Assembly (NCBI RefSeq): GCF_900143005.1
Contig: NZ_FRCS01000001.1
Coordinates: 1 to 64,000, forward strand
DNA: 64,000 nt
DNA from: Cryptosporangium aurantiacum
GTDB lineage: Bacteria; Actinomycetota; Actinomycetes; Mycobacteriales; Cryptosporangiaceae
Direction of reading: 5' to 3'
Position numbers and translations under genes: made by a program. A model generated the notes under the pieces. The model saw only the letters and a program-made list of their open reading frames with translations. It ran no database searches and was not told the DNA's origin. This document shows positions 6,972 through 16,536 of this stretch, one piece after another; the first letter of the stretch is position 1, and every line of letters begins with the position of its first letter.

Positions 6972-8648
6972 ATGACTGAGGCCCGTAATGTGAACGTTAA
7001 CAAGTATGTGATCGGGGTGGATTTCGGGACGTTGTCCGGGCGTGCGCTGGTGGTGCGGGTCTCGGACGGCGTCGAGGTCGGTACCGCGGTGCATCCGTAC
7101 TGGCACGGGGTGATCGACGCGTCGTTGCCGGTGACCGGTGCGGCGTTACCTCCGGACTGGGCATTACAGGACCCGGGTGACTGGGTGGACGTGCTGCGGA
7201 CGGCGGTTCCCGCCGCGGTGGCGAACGCCGGGATCGACCCTGCGGACGTCGTCGGTATCGCGACCGACTTCACCGCCTGCACGGTCTTGCCGACGACGTC
7301 CGACGGGACGCCGCTGTGCCGGGTGTCGGGGTTCGAGGGCAAGCCGCACGCGTACCCGAAGCTGTGGAAACACCACGCCGCACAGGGCCAGGCCGACCGG
7401 ATCAACGCGTTGGCCCACGAGCGCGGTGAGCCGTGGATCAACCGGTACGGCGGCAAGATCTCCTCAGAGTGGGAGTTCGCCAAGGGCCTGCAGGTGCTGG
7501 AGGAAGCACCCGAGGTCTACGCCGCGACCGAGCGGTGGATCGAGGCCGCGGACTGGATCATCTGGCAGCTCTGCGGCACCGAGACCCGCAACCGCTGCAC
7601 GGCCGGGTACAAGGGCATCTTCCAGGACGGTGTCTGGCCGTCGAAGGAATACCTGGCAGCGCTCAACCCGGGCTTCGCGGACTTCGTCGTCGACAAGCTC
7701 GAGCACCCGCTCGCGTCGCTCGGCGACCGGGCCGGGAGCCTCACCGCGCAGGCGGCGGAGTGGACCGGCCTGCCCGAAGGCATCGCGGTCGCGGTCGGCA
7801 ACGTCGACGCGCACGTCACCGCGCCCGCCGCGCAGGCGATCGCGCCCGGCCAGATGGTCGCGATCATGGGCACCTCCACCTGCCACGTCATGAACGGCAC
7901 GACGCTCGCCGAGGTCCCGGGCATGTGCGGCGTCGTGGACGGCGGGATCGTCGCCGGCTACTACGGCTACGAGGCCGGCCAGTCCGGCGTCGGGGACATC
8001 TTCGGCTGGTACGTCGACACCCAGTTACCGCCCGCCTACCACGCCGCGGCGGCGAAGAAGGGCCTCGACCCGCACGAGTACCTCTCGAAGCTGGCCGCCG
8101 AGCAGCCGGTCGGCGCGCACGGGCTACTCGCGCTGGACTGGCACAACGGCAACCGCTCGATCCTGGTCGACCACGAGCTGTCCGGCGTGCTGATCGGCGC
8201 CACGCTGGCCACCAAACCCGAGGACATCTACCGGGCGCTGGTCGAGGCCACTGCGTTCGGCACAAAGGTGATCATCGATGCGTTCGAGGACTCCGGCGTG
8301 CCCGTCGACGAGTTCGTCGTCGCCGGTGGCCTGCTGAAGAACACGTTCGTGATGCAGGTCTACGCCGACGTCACTAACCGGCCGCTCTCGGTCATCGGCT
8401 CCGAGCAGGGCCCGGCGCTCGGCTCGGCGATCCACGCCGCGGTCGCGGCCGGCGCCTACCCGGACGTGCCTGCCGCCGCCGCAGCGATGGGCCGGGTCCG
8501 GCGCGCGGTCTACCAGCCGGACCCGAACCGGGCCAAGGCGTACGAAGCGCTCTACGCCGAGTACCGAACCCTGCACGACTACTTCGGCGGGGGGACGAAC
8601 GACGTCCTCCACCGTCTCCGCCGCATCCGGAACGAGGCCCGCGCATGA
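6972..8648 (+). CDS. araB: L-ribulokinase
   Basis: Ribulokinase phosphorylates L-ribulose to L-ribulose 5-phosphate in arabinose catabolism. The 558-residue product has the FGGY kinase layout: N-terminal GVDFGTLSGRALVVRV, a central ATP/substrate region with MGTSTCHVMN, and C-terminal VAGGLLKNTFVMQVYADVTN. Length fits AraB (about 560). ATG 6972 is chosen because GGGAGG precedes it at 6961-6966; an in-frame GTG at 6966 overlaps that site. A LacI-type palindrome lies inside codons 6-11. The stop overlaps the araD start by 4 bp. Confidence 0.95.
   Translation: MTEARNVNVNKYVIGVDFGTLSGRALVVRVSDGVEVGTAVHPYWHGVIDASLPVTGAALPPDWALQDPGDWVDVLRTAVPAAVANAGIDPADVVGIATDFTACTVLPTTSDGTPLCRVSGFEGKPHAYPKLWKHHAAQGQADRINALAHERGEPWINRYGGKISSEWEFAKGLQVLEEAPEVYAATERWIEAADWIIWQLCGTETRNRCTAGYKGIFQDGVWPSKEYLAALNPGFADFVVDKLEHPLASLGDRAGSLTAQAAEWTGLPEGIAVAVGNVDAHVTAPAAQAIAPGQMVAIMGTSTCHVMNGTTLAEVPGMCGVVDGGIVAGYYGYEAGQSGVGDIFGWYVDTQLPPAYHAAAAKKGLDPHEYLSKLAAEQPVGAHGLLALDWHNGNRSILVDHELSGVLIGATLATKPEDIYRALVEATAFGTKVIIDAFEDSGVPVDEFVVAGGLLKNTFVMQVYADVTNRPLSVIGSEQGPALGSAIHAAVAAGAYPDVPAAAAAMGRVRRAVYQPDPNRAKAYEALYAEYRTLHDYFGGGTNDVLHRLRRIRNEARA
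6989..7002. promoter_or_regulatory. Second LacI-type operator inside the start of araB
   Basis: TGTGAACGTTAACA matches an ideal TGTTAACGTTAACA palindrome at 13 of 14 positions, and the upstream operator also matches at 13 of 14. The site lies 17 bp into the araB coding region, so bound repressor could block elongation or form a loop with the 5818 site. Confidence 0.6.
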
Positions 8649-9295
8649 TCCAGCAGCTCCGTGAACAGCTGGTGGACCTGCACCACGAGCTGATCCGCTG
8701 GAACCTCGTCGTCTGGACCGCGGGCAACGTCTCCGCCCGCGTCCCGGGTGAGGACCTGTTCGTCATCAAACCCAGCGGCGTCTCGTACGACGCGCTGACG
8801 CCGGAGTCGATGGTCGTCTGCGACCTCGACGGTCGCCTCGTCGAGGGGGATCTGTCCCCGTCGAGTGACACCGCCGCGCACGCCTACGTCTACAAGCATC
8901 GTCCGGACGTCGGGGGAGTGGTTCATACCCACTCGCCGTACGCCACCGCCTGGGCAGCACGAGGCGAACCCATCCCCTGCGTGTTGACCGCGATGGCCGA
9001 CGAATTCGGCGGCGAGATCCCGGTCGGGCCGTTCGCGATCATCGGTGACGACTCGATCGGGCGGGGCATCGTCGAGACCCTCGCGAACCACCGCTCGCCG
9101 GCCGTTCTGATGCGCAGCCACGGCCCCTTCACGATCGGCAAGGACGCAAAAGCCGCGGTGAAAGCGGCGGTGATGTGCGAGGACGTCGCCCGCACCGTCC
9201 ACATCGCCCAGCAGTTCGGGCCGGTGGAGCCGGTGGACAAGGCAGCCGTCGACCGGCTCTACGACCGCTACCAGAACGTGTACGGCCAGCCCTGA
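8645..9295 (+). CDS. araD: L-ribulose-5-phosphate 4-epimerase
   Basis: This class II aldolase-family enzyme converts L-ribulose 5-phosphate to D-xylulose 5-phosphate and feeds the pentose phosphate pathway. The 216 residues contain the substrate motif TAGNVSARV (25-33), KPSGVSYD (42-49), SSD with Asp75, and the zinc ligands His94 and His96 (VVHTHSPYAT) and His159 (RSHGPF), matching known AraD positions. It overlaps araB by 4 bp (ATGA) and is followed 39 bp later by the sugar-binding protein gene. Similar L-fuculose-phosphate aldolases share the fold, but the araB neighbour favours AraD. Confidence 0.93.
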   Translation: MIQQLREQLVDLHHELIRWNLVVWTAGNVSARVPGEDLFVIKPSGVSYDALTPESMVVCDLDGRLVEGDLSPSSDTAAHAYVYKHRPDVGGVVHTHSPYATAWAARGEPIPCVLTAMADEFGGEIPVGPFAIIGDDSIGRGIVETLANHRSPAVLMRSHGPFTIGKDAKAAVKAAVMCEDVARTVHIAQQFGPVEPVDKAAVDRLYDRYQNVYGQP

Positions 9296-9334
9296 GCAAC
9301 CTCCAAACCCCAAACCCCCAACGGAGGACCGCAC

Positions 9335-10459
9335 ATGCGAGCGAAGAAAGTCCTCGGCGGCCTCGTCGCCCTAGGCCTTGCGATGTCCCTCACCGCCTGT
9401 AGCGGCGGCCGCGGTTCGGACTCGTCCGACTCCGGCGACAACGACGGCGCGCTGATCGGCGTCGCGATGCCGACGAAGGTGTCCGAGCGATGGATCGCCG
9501 ACGGCGACGCGGTCAAGGCCGACCTGGAGAAGGCCGGCTACGAGGTCGACCTGGAGTACGCCAACAACGACATCCCGACCCAGGTCAAGCAGATCAGCAA
9601 CATGATCACCCGCGGCGCGAAGGTGCTGATCATCGCGTCGATCGACGGTGGTTCGCTGAGCGACCAGCTGGACGCCGCCGCCAAGGCCGGCATCAAGGTG
9701 ATCTCCTACGACCGGCTGCTCACCGGCAGCAAGAACGTCGACTACTACGTCTCGTTCGACAACTTCAAGGTCGGCGTCCAGCAGGGCACCAGCCTGCTGC
9801 AGGGCCTCGGCGTCGTCGACGCGAGCGGCAAGCCGACCGGCAAGAAGGGCCCGTTCAACGTCGAGCTGTTCGCAGGCAGCAGCGACGACAACAACGCGCA
9901 CCTCTTCTACGACGGCGCGATGTCCGTGCTCAAGCCGTACATCGACGACAAGACGCTCGTCGTGCGCAGCGGCCAGACCGCGTTCAACCAGATCGCGATC
10001 CTGCGCTGGGACCCGGCGACCGCCAAGGCCCGCATGCAGAACCTGATCGCGAAGTCGTACTCCGGTGGCGCGGTCGTCGACGGCGTCCTCTCGCCGTACG
10101 ACGGGCTCTCGCTCGGCATCCTCTCCGCGGTGACCGGCGCCGGTTACGGCACCGGCGGCAAGAAGCTCCCGGTCGTCACCGGCCAGGACGCCGAGGTGCC
10201 CAGCCTGAAGTCGATTCTCGCCGGTCAGCAGTACTCGACGATCTTCAAGGACACCCGGAAGCTCGGTCACCAGGCCGCGACGATGACCGACGACCTGCTG
10301 AACGGCAAGGAGCCCGAGGTCAACGACACGAAGACCTACGACAACAAGGTCAAGGTCGTCCCGAGCTACCTCTTCCCGCCGGTCGTCATCACCAAGGAGA
10401 ACGTGCAGTCCGAGGTGATCGCGTCCGGCTACCACACCCAGGCAGAACTGGACAAGTAG
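9335..10459 (+). CDS. chvE: Sugar ABC transporter substrate-binding lipoprotein (ChvE-like)
   Basis: This is the extracellular receptor that delivers a monosaccharide to the MmsA-MmsB transporter. The 374-residue product starts with a lipoprotein signal (MRAKKVLGGLVALGLAMSLT then the lipobox cysteine at about 22 in LTAC). It continues as a type I periplasmic-binding fold (GVAMPTKVSERWIADGDAVK, KVLIIASIDG, VISYDRLLTG). ATG 9335 has GGAGG seven bases upstream. The sequence is of the multiple-monosaccharide ChvE type. Given araB and araD, L-arabinose is the likely ligand. Its gene is separated from the ATPase gene by a hairpin, as is common when the receptor is made in excess. Confidence 0.92.
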   Translation: MRAKKVLGGLVALGLAMSLTACSGGRGSDSSDSGDNDGALIGVAMPTKVSERWIADGDAVKADLEKAGYEVDLEYANNDIPTQVKQISNMITRGAKVLIIASIDGGSLSDQLDAAAKAGIKVISYDRLLTGSKNVDYYVSFDNFKVGVQQGTSLLQGLGVVDASGKPTGKKGPFNVELFAGSSDDNNAHLFYDGAMSVLKPYIDDKTLVVRSGQTAFNQIAILRWDPATAKARMQNLIAKSYSGGAVVDGVLSPYDGLSLGILSAVTGAGYGTGGKKLPVVTGQDAEVPSLKSILAGQQYSTIFKDTRKLGHQAATMTDDLLNGKEPEVNDTKTYDNKVKVVPSYLFPPVVITKENVQSEVIASGYHTQAELDK

Positions 10460-10466
10460 CCCTGTT

Positions 10467-10497
10467 CGGTGGGCCGCCCCGCCCGGACGGCCCACCG
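10467..10497 (+). terminator. Intercistronic hairpin between sugar-binding protein and ATPase genes
   Basis: CGGTGGGCCG (10467-10476) pairs perfectly with 10488-10497 across an 11-base loop, 8 bp after the receptor stop. There is no T-run, so partial termination or 3' end protection of the receptor mRNA is more likely than full termination. Confidence 0.55.
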
Positions 10498-10513
10498 GTA
10501 AGAGGAGAACCTC

Positions 10514-12048
<1,535 letters not shown>

Positions 12049-12052
<4 letters not shown>

Positions 12053-13290
12053 GCGCCCCCACGGGACTCGACAAACCGCCGGCGGGGGCACCGGACGCCC
12101 CCCCGGCGAAGCGGCCGCTGGCCGGTGCCCTCAGCTATCTGACCGGGCAGCTCAGTCAGGTCGGGCTGTTCATCGCGCTGATCGTCATCGTGGTGTTCTT
12201 CCAGATCACGACCGACGGCATCACGCTCAAGCCGATCAACATCTCGAACCTGATCATCCAGAACAGCTACATCCTGATCCTCGCGGTCGGGATGGTGATG
12301 GTGATCATCGCCGGCCACATCGACCTGTCGGTCGGGTCAGTGGTCGCGTTCATCGGTGCGATGGCCGGCGTGATGATCACGCAGTGGGACCTGCCGTGGC
12401 CGCTCGCGGTGTTCCTCTGTCTCGTCCTCGGTGCGCTGGTCGGAGCCTGGCAGGGCTACTGGATCGCGTACTTCGGTATCCCCGCGTTCATCGTGACGCT
12501 CGGCGGCATGCTGGCGTTCCGCGGTGCGGCGCAGATCGCGCTGCAGAACGAGCAGATCGCGCCGTTCCCGGAGGGGTTCCGCGCGCTCGGGTCGGGCTTC
12601 CTGCCGACGTTCGGGACGACCGGGTACGAACCGCTGACGATGATCCTCGGCTCGCTCGCGGCGCTGGCCCTGGTGGTCTCGGCGTTCCGTCAGCGGCTCG
12701 AACGGCGTAAGTACGACCTGGAGGACGAACCGCTTTGGTGGTTCGTCGCGAAGCAGGCGTTCGCGGTCGCGCTGATCCTGCTCGTCACCGTGCAACTCGC
12801 CAGCTACGACGGCACGCCGATCGTGCTGGTGATCCTCGGGGTGCTGGTCGTGGGCTATACGGCGGTGATGAGCCGGTCGGTGTTCGGTCGGCACATCTAC
12901 GCGATCGGCGGCAACCTCGCCGCGGCGGAGCTGTCCGGCGTCAAGGCCAAGCGGGTGACGTTCTGGCTGTTCGTCAACATGGGCGTGATCTCGGCGCTGG
13001 CCGGTCTCGTCTTCACGGCGGGTCTGAACCTGGCCGGTCCGAGTGCCGGTACGAACTTCGAGCTGGACGCGATCTCCGCGGTGTTCATCGGCGGTGCGGC
13101 GGTGACCGGCGGCATCGGGACGATTCCCGGAGCGATCATCGGCGGTCTGATCATCGGCATCCTGAACAACGGCATGTCGATCCTGGGCGTCGGCACCGAG
13201 TGGCAGCAGCTGATCAAGGGCCTGGTGCTGCTGGCCGCGGTGGCATTCGACTTCTACAACAAGCGTCGGCGGGCATCACCGCTGGGCTGA
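12049..13290 (+). CDS. mmsB: Multiple-sugar ABC transporter permease
   Basis: This gene encodes 413 residues of a RbsC/XylH/MmsB-type inner-membrane permease with about ten hydrophobic segments. Recognisable blocks are [54 protein letters not shown] and [20 protein letters not shown]. Between about residues 215 and 240 there is a charged cytoplasmic loop ([18 protein letters not shown]). It is the last gene of the arabinose operon. A GTG start is shared with the mmsA stop. No araA (isomerase) gene follows. Confidence 0.94.
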
Positions 13291-13302
13291 TCCAGTACCT
13301 TG

Positions 13303-13318
13303 AACGGTATATACCGTT
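13303..13318. promoter_or_regulatory. 16-bp perfect palindrome upstream of a small gene
   Basis: AACGGTATATACCGTT is perfectly self-complementary and AT-rich against the local GC. It sits 12 bp after the mmsB stop and 21 bp before the small gene at 13340. An operator for that gene is the simplest reading; its TATATA core could also serve as a -10. Confidence 0.55.
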
Positions 13319-13339
13319 TTGGGAACTTCGGGGGTGGCT

Positions 13340-13588
13340 GTGAACGGGCCCGAGCACTACCTGCACGCACAGAAGTACGCGACCGAGTCGGCCACCGACA
13401 AGGAACCGGAGTGGATGACGGCTCATGCGGCACTGGCGCAGGTGCACGCGACGCTTGCGCTAACCGCCGCGATCGCGGAGTTCGGCGACACCAAGAGCGG
13501 GGTGGGGCGGGTGGCCAGCGACTGGACCGGCTGGCGCAACGCGGGCGCGGTGCTCTCGCCGACCGCAAACCCGAGCCCGCTGGAGTAG
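13340..13588 (+). CDS. Small hypothetical protein (82 residues)
   Basis: A GTG at 13340 with a GGGGG five bases upstream opens an 82-residue protein starting MNGPEHYLHAQKYATESATD. It is a short, mostly helical, soluble protein with a repeated His/Ala pattern (MTAHAALAQVHATLALTAAI) and a Trp-containing tail. I do not recognise a domain. A TTG further upstream (13319) is possible but would overlap the palindrome. Codon usage is typical of the region. The gene is flanked by an operator-like palindrome and a hairpin terminator, which suggests an independently controlled transcript. Confidence 0.65.
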   Translation: MNGPEHYLHAQKYATESATDKEPEWMTAHAALAQVHATLALTAAIAEFGDTKSGVGRVASDWTGWRNAGAVLSPTANPSPLE

Positions 13589-13595
13589 CCCGGTC

Positions 13596-13620
13596 GGCCG
13601 CGCGTTACGGACGCGCGGCC
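13596..13620. terminator. Hairpin after the 82-residue gene
   Basis: GGCCGCGCGT (13596-13605) pairs perfectly with 13611-13620 across a five-base loop, 7 bp after the stop. It lacks a T-run, like many actinobacterial terminators. Confidence 0.55.
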
Positions 13621-13753
13621 ACATCCGGACGCCGTCGGGCCCACCACCGCAGCCGAACGGCTGAGCGGGTTTGCGCGGGCTGGCCCGGACTCGCCCGAAC
13701 CTGGCCGTTCGGCTAGGGCCGTCGGTCGAGGTGCCTCCGGACATACGGCCGTC

Positions 13754-13788
13754 TTGCTGCGAGGACTTCGATTCGTAACATCACGCGG
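13754..13788 (+). promoter_or_regulatory. Promoter of a probable leaderless excalibur-domain gene
   Basis: TTGCTG (13754-13759) and TAACAT (13776-13781) are 16 bases apart. The predicted transcription start coincides with the GTG at 13788, and no ribosome binding site is present. Both facts point to a leaderless mRNA. Confidence 0.5.
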
Positions 13789-14324
13789 TGTCTTATCCAC
13801 AGCAAGGTCAAAACAAGCGCTCAGGTTTACAGCCGCTGCACTGGGCGCTGATCGGCGTCGGAGGCGTGATCGTCCTCCTGTGCGGGCTCTGCGGCATCGT
13901 CGGAGTCTTCTCGTCCCCCGACGAGTCGTCGCCGAGCCCGACGACCGTCGCGGCCACCGAATCGTCGGCGGTCCCGGCGGCATCGCCGTCGACGTCCTCG
14001 GCCGAGCCGTCGCCGACCGACCTCGCTACGACCGGCGCGCCGGTGGTCGGCGACGGTGTGATCGGGTCCCAGCCGAGTGCGGATGCCGACGTCGACGTCG
14101 ATCAGCAGACCGTGCCGGACGTCGTTCCGACCACGCGTGCCGCGGCGCCGCGCCCGACCACCCAGGCTCCGGCGCCGGCGCCAGCGAAGACCACCGCCGG
14201 TAGCTCGGTGTACTACAAGAACTGTGACGCTGTGCGTGCGGCCGGTGCGGATCCGATCCGCGCCGGCGACCCCGGTTACGCGAAGCACCTCGACCGGGAC
14301 GGGGACGGCGTCGGCTGCGAGTGA
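13788..14324 (+). CDS. Membrane-anchored excalibur calcium-binding domain protein
   Basis: This gene encodes 178 residues. A short cytoplasmic start is followed by one membrane segment (about 19-41, ALIGVGGVIVLLCGLCGIVG) and a long Ser/Thr/Pro/Ala-rich extracellular linker (45-140). The C-terminal excalibur domain begins at YYKNCDAVRAAG and ends DRDGDGVGCE, with the two conserved cysteines and the DxDxDG calcium loop. Excalibur domains occur on secreted actinobacterial and Bacillus surface proteins and nucleases; here there is no enzyme domain. The GTG has no ribosome binding site, and the promoter suggests leaderless translation. Confidence 0.85.
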   Translation: MSYPQQGQNKRSGLQPLHWALIGVGGVIVLLCGLCGIVGVFSSPDESSPSPTTVAATESSAVPAASPSTSSAEPSPTDLATTGAPVVGDGVIGSQPSADADVDVDQQTVPDVVPTTRAAAPRPTTQAPAPAPAKTTAGSSVYYKNCDAVRAAGADPIRAGDPGYAKHLDRDGDGVGCE

Positions 14325-14326
14325 GG

Positions 14327-14716
14327 TCAGATCCGGCCGAGGATTCGGTCGACGGTGATCTCGAGGACGACGCGGAGGGGGTTCTCGCGCGGGGGGCGGT
14401 ACCGAGCGGCGTAGCGCCGCTCGGCGTCCAGCACACGGGCGGGGTCGGAGACGACCTCGACCGTCCCCTCCAGCGTCAGCCACCGTCCGCCGTCGACCTG
14501 GCAGATCGCCGCCCGCTTGGTCTCTCGGGCGTTCACGGCCTTGCGGGACGGACCGGAGCAGATCACGCGTGCCAGGCCGGCGTCGGCGTCCCAGGTGAAC
14601 CCGACCGGGGTGACGTGCGGCGAACCGTCCGTCCGCAGCGTCGTGAGCGTGGCCAGGTGCCGCTCGGTGAGGAATTCGAGCGCGGCGGGGGGCAGGTCAG
14701 CGGGGTCGAGAGGCAC
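14327..14716 (-). CDS. PPOX-class F420/flavin-dependent oxidoreductase
   Basis: This 129-residue split-barrel protein belongs to the pyridoxamine-phosphate-oxidase-like (PPOX) superfamily. Typical blocks are [36 protein letters not shown] and [10 protein letters not shown]. Members of this size in actinobacteria reduce or oxidise small substrates using F420 or FMN. The substrate is not predictable. The start is a GTG without a clear ribosome binding site; a TAGGCT six bases upstream suggests leaderless transcription. It lies 20 bp after the TetR gene on the same strand and is convergent with the excalibur gene, with 2 bp between the ends. Confidence 0.85.
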   Translation of the reverse strand: MPLDPADLPPAALEFLTERHLATLTTLRTDGSPHVTPVGFTWDADAGLARVICSGPSRKAVNARETKRAAICQVDGGRWLTLEGTVEVVSDPARVLDAERRYAARYRPPRENPLRVVLEITVDRILGRI

Positions 14717-14736
14717 CGGCCGAGCCTAGCCGCAGC

Positions 14737-15306
14737 TCAGCGCAGCAGCGCGTCGACCACCAGGTCGAAGTACTCCTGATCGGCGGTGGGCCCGGCGAGT
14801 TCATCCGGCGCCGTGTGGGCGAGCTGCACGTGCCCGAGGTAGGCGGTGTAGGCCAGCACCGCATGCTGCCTGGCCGCGCGGTCATCGAACCCGATCGCGG
14901 CGAACACGTCGGTCACGTACTCCAGCCGGCGGGCGGTCACGCGGCGGAGCACCGGCGCGACCCGGGGGTCGTCGGAGTTGCCGAGCAGCGTGACCTCTAC
15001 GCCGTACCGGGTCGCGCCGGTGACCACGTGGTGGAAGAGCCGCCGGAGCCGCAGCCGTGGGTCGGGCTCGGCGTCCATCGTGGTGATGATGTCCTCGGTG
15101 ACCTGCTCCCACCGGGCGAGCGCGGCCTCCACCAGCGCGTCCCGGTTGGCGAAGTGCCAGTAGAAGCTGCCCTTCGTCGTGCCCAGGCGAGCCGCGATCG
15201 GTTCGACCGCTATACCGGCCAGCCCGCGCTCGCCCAGGACGATGAGCGCCTCGGTGGCCCAATCGTCCGCGGTCAAAGTCCGACGATCGTCTTTACCCAC
15301 GGCCAT
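14737..15306 (-). CDS. TetR family transcriptional regulator
   Basis: This gene encodes 189 residues. The N-terminal helix-turn-helix reads ALIVLGERGLAGIAVEPIAA, then GTTKGSFYWHFANRDALVEA, the classic TetR signature. The C-terminal ligand domain is not assignable. It diverges from the SRPBCC-DUF2867 gene, and the 46-bp interval contains two similar 16-bp palindromes. The first covers its own start codon, so autorepression is very likely. The ATG at 15306 has no ribosome binding site and an in-frame GTG lies two codons later. Confidence 0.92.
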   Translation of the reverse strand: MAVGKDDRRTLTADDWATEALIVLGERGLAGIAVEPIAARLGTTKGSFYWHFANRDALVEAALARWEQVTEDIITTMDAEPDPRLRLRRLFHHVVTGATRYGVEVTLLGNSDDPRVAPVLRRVTARRLEYVTDVFAAIGFDDRAARQHAVLAYTAYLGHVQLAHTAPDELAGPTADQEYFDLVVDALLR

Positions 15307-15342
15307 ACGCTACCGTATGGTCAGTCCATACGGCACCGTATG
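15304..15342. promoter_or_regulatory. Tandem TetR operators in a divergent promoter
   Basis: CATACGCTACCGTATG (15304-15319) and CATACGGCACCGTATG (15327-15342) are two imperfect palindromes with matching CATACG/CGTATG arms and centres 23 bp apart. They lie between tetR and the SRPBCC gene, the normal position for TetR dimers controlling both directions. Confidence 0.8.
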
Positions 15343-15352
15343 GAGGCTCCCC

Positions 15353-16507
15353 GTGCGCAACGTCCACGCCCGCGAACTGCCCGTTCCACCCAGCGCTGTC
15401 GCCCTGCTGATCGACGGTCTGTCCGGCCCCGACGACCAGCTCTGGCCCGCGGGCTGGCCGCCGCTCCGCTTCGACGGTCCGCTCGGCGCCGGGGCATCCG
15501 GTGGGCACGGTCCGATTCGGTACTCGGTCACCGAGTACGAGCCCGGCCGCCGGGTTCGCTGCGCGTTCTCCCCGACGCTCGGAGTCCGGGGGTATCACGA
15601 GTTCCGCGCCGACCCGGTGGCCGACGACCGGGTCCGCCTCGTCCACGAGATCGACGCCACCCTCGGCGGCCGGATGCGGGTGCTGTGGCCGCTGGCCATC
15701 CGCTGGCTGCACGACGCGCTGATCGAGGACGCGCTCGACAACGCCGAGCGCGTGACGACCGGCGCGGTCGTCAACCCGAACCGCTGGTCGCCCTGGGTCC
15801 GCCTCCTCCGCCGCGCCGGCCGCGGCCCGCGACAGCTCGCCGGGCGCGGCCCGCGACGGCTCGCCGGCCGTGGCCCGGGACGGCTCGCCGGGCGCGGCCC
15901 GGGGCTGCTCGTCGGCCGTGGCCCGGGGCTGCTCGTCGGCCGTGGTCTGGAGCTGCTCGCCGGCGGCGGTGCGGGACGGCTCGCCGGCGGCGGCCCGGGG
16001 TCGGCTGTTGGTCGCGGCCCGGGGCCGGCCGCTGGTGGGGTTGGGCCGAGGCCAGTTGCGGTGCCGGAGCGGGCCTCGACCGACTTCGGGCACGCCGACC
16101 TCGCCGACGCCTACGCGGTGCCGTTGACGCCGGGCATGCCGCACGACGCGGCGGCGTGGCTCGGTGCGACGTTCGGCAACCCGCCCGGCTGGGTCCGGGC
16201 CGCGCTGGCGATCCGGCAGGCCGCGGTGCCGCTACTGGGCATCGAGCGGGCGCCCCGCGACACGTTCCGGCCGAGCACGCTCACCGAACGGTCCGCCACG
16301 ATCGACGCGGACGCCGGCCACCTGGTGTTCCGGGCCGAGCTGACGGTCGACGAGCAGAACGTCACGCTGGCCACGCTGGCACGTGCCCACAACCGGCGCG
16401 GCCGGGTCTACCTCGCGGTGGTCGAGCGGGTGCATCCGCTGGTGGTTCGCTCGATGCTGCGCCGTGCGGCGGCCACCGCCGCGCACGGACGTCTCTCGCC
16501 CACCTGA
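15353..16507 (+). CDS. SRPBCC domain - octapeptide repeat linker - DUF2867 fusion protein
   Basis: This gene encodes 384 residues, from a GTG with GGAGG seven bases upstream. Residues 1-150 fit an SRPBCC/polyketide-cyclase fold (YSVTEYEPGRRVRCAFSP, VHEIDATLGGRMRVLWPLAI). Residues 156-227 are nine imperfect copies of GRGPxxLA (24-bp DNA units), and residues 240-384 match DUF2867 (AWLGATFGNPPGW, RVYLAVVERVHPLVVRSML). Both domains usually bind or handle small hydrophobic ligands. The enzymatic role is unknown. It is controlled by the divergent TetR. Replication slippage probably expanded the linker. Confidence 0.85.
   Translation: MRNVHARELPVPPSAVALLIDGLSGPDDQLWPAGWPPLRFDGPLGAGASGGHGPIRYSVTEYEPGRRVRCAFSPTLGVRGYHEFRADPVADDRVRLVHEIDATLGGRMRVLWPLAIRWLHDALIEDALDNAERVTTGAVVNPNRWSPWVRLLRRAGRGPRQLAGRGPRRLAGRGPGRLAGRGPGLLVGRGPGLLVGRGLELLAGGGAGRLAGGGPGSAVGRGPGPAAGGVGPRPVAVPERASTDFGHADLADAYAVPLTPGMPHDAAAWLGATFGNPPGWVRAALAIRQAAVPLLGIERAPRDTFRPSTLTERSATIDADAGHLVFRAELTVDEQNVTLATLARAHNRRGRVYLAVVERVHPLVVRSMLRRAAATAAHGRLSPT
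15818..16033 (+). repeat. 24-bp tandem repeat, about nine units, coding for GRGPxxLA
   Basis: Nine successive eight-codon units encode GRGPRQLA, GRGPRRLA, GRGPGRLA, GRGPGLLV (twice) and more divergent copies. The first five are nearly identical at DNA level. The repeat forms the linker between two folded domains. Confidence 0.8.
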
Positions 16508-16536
16508 GACCGCCCGGATCAAGCCGCGCCCACGGG

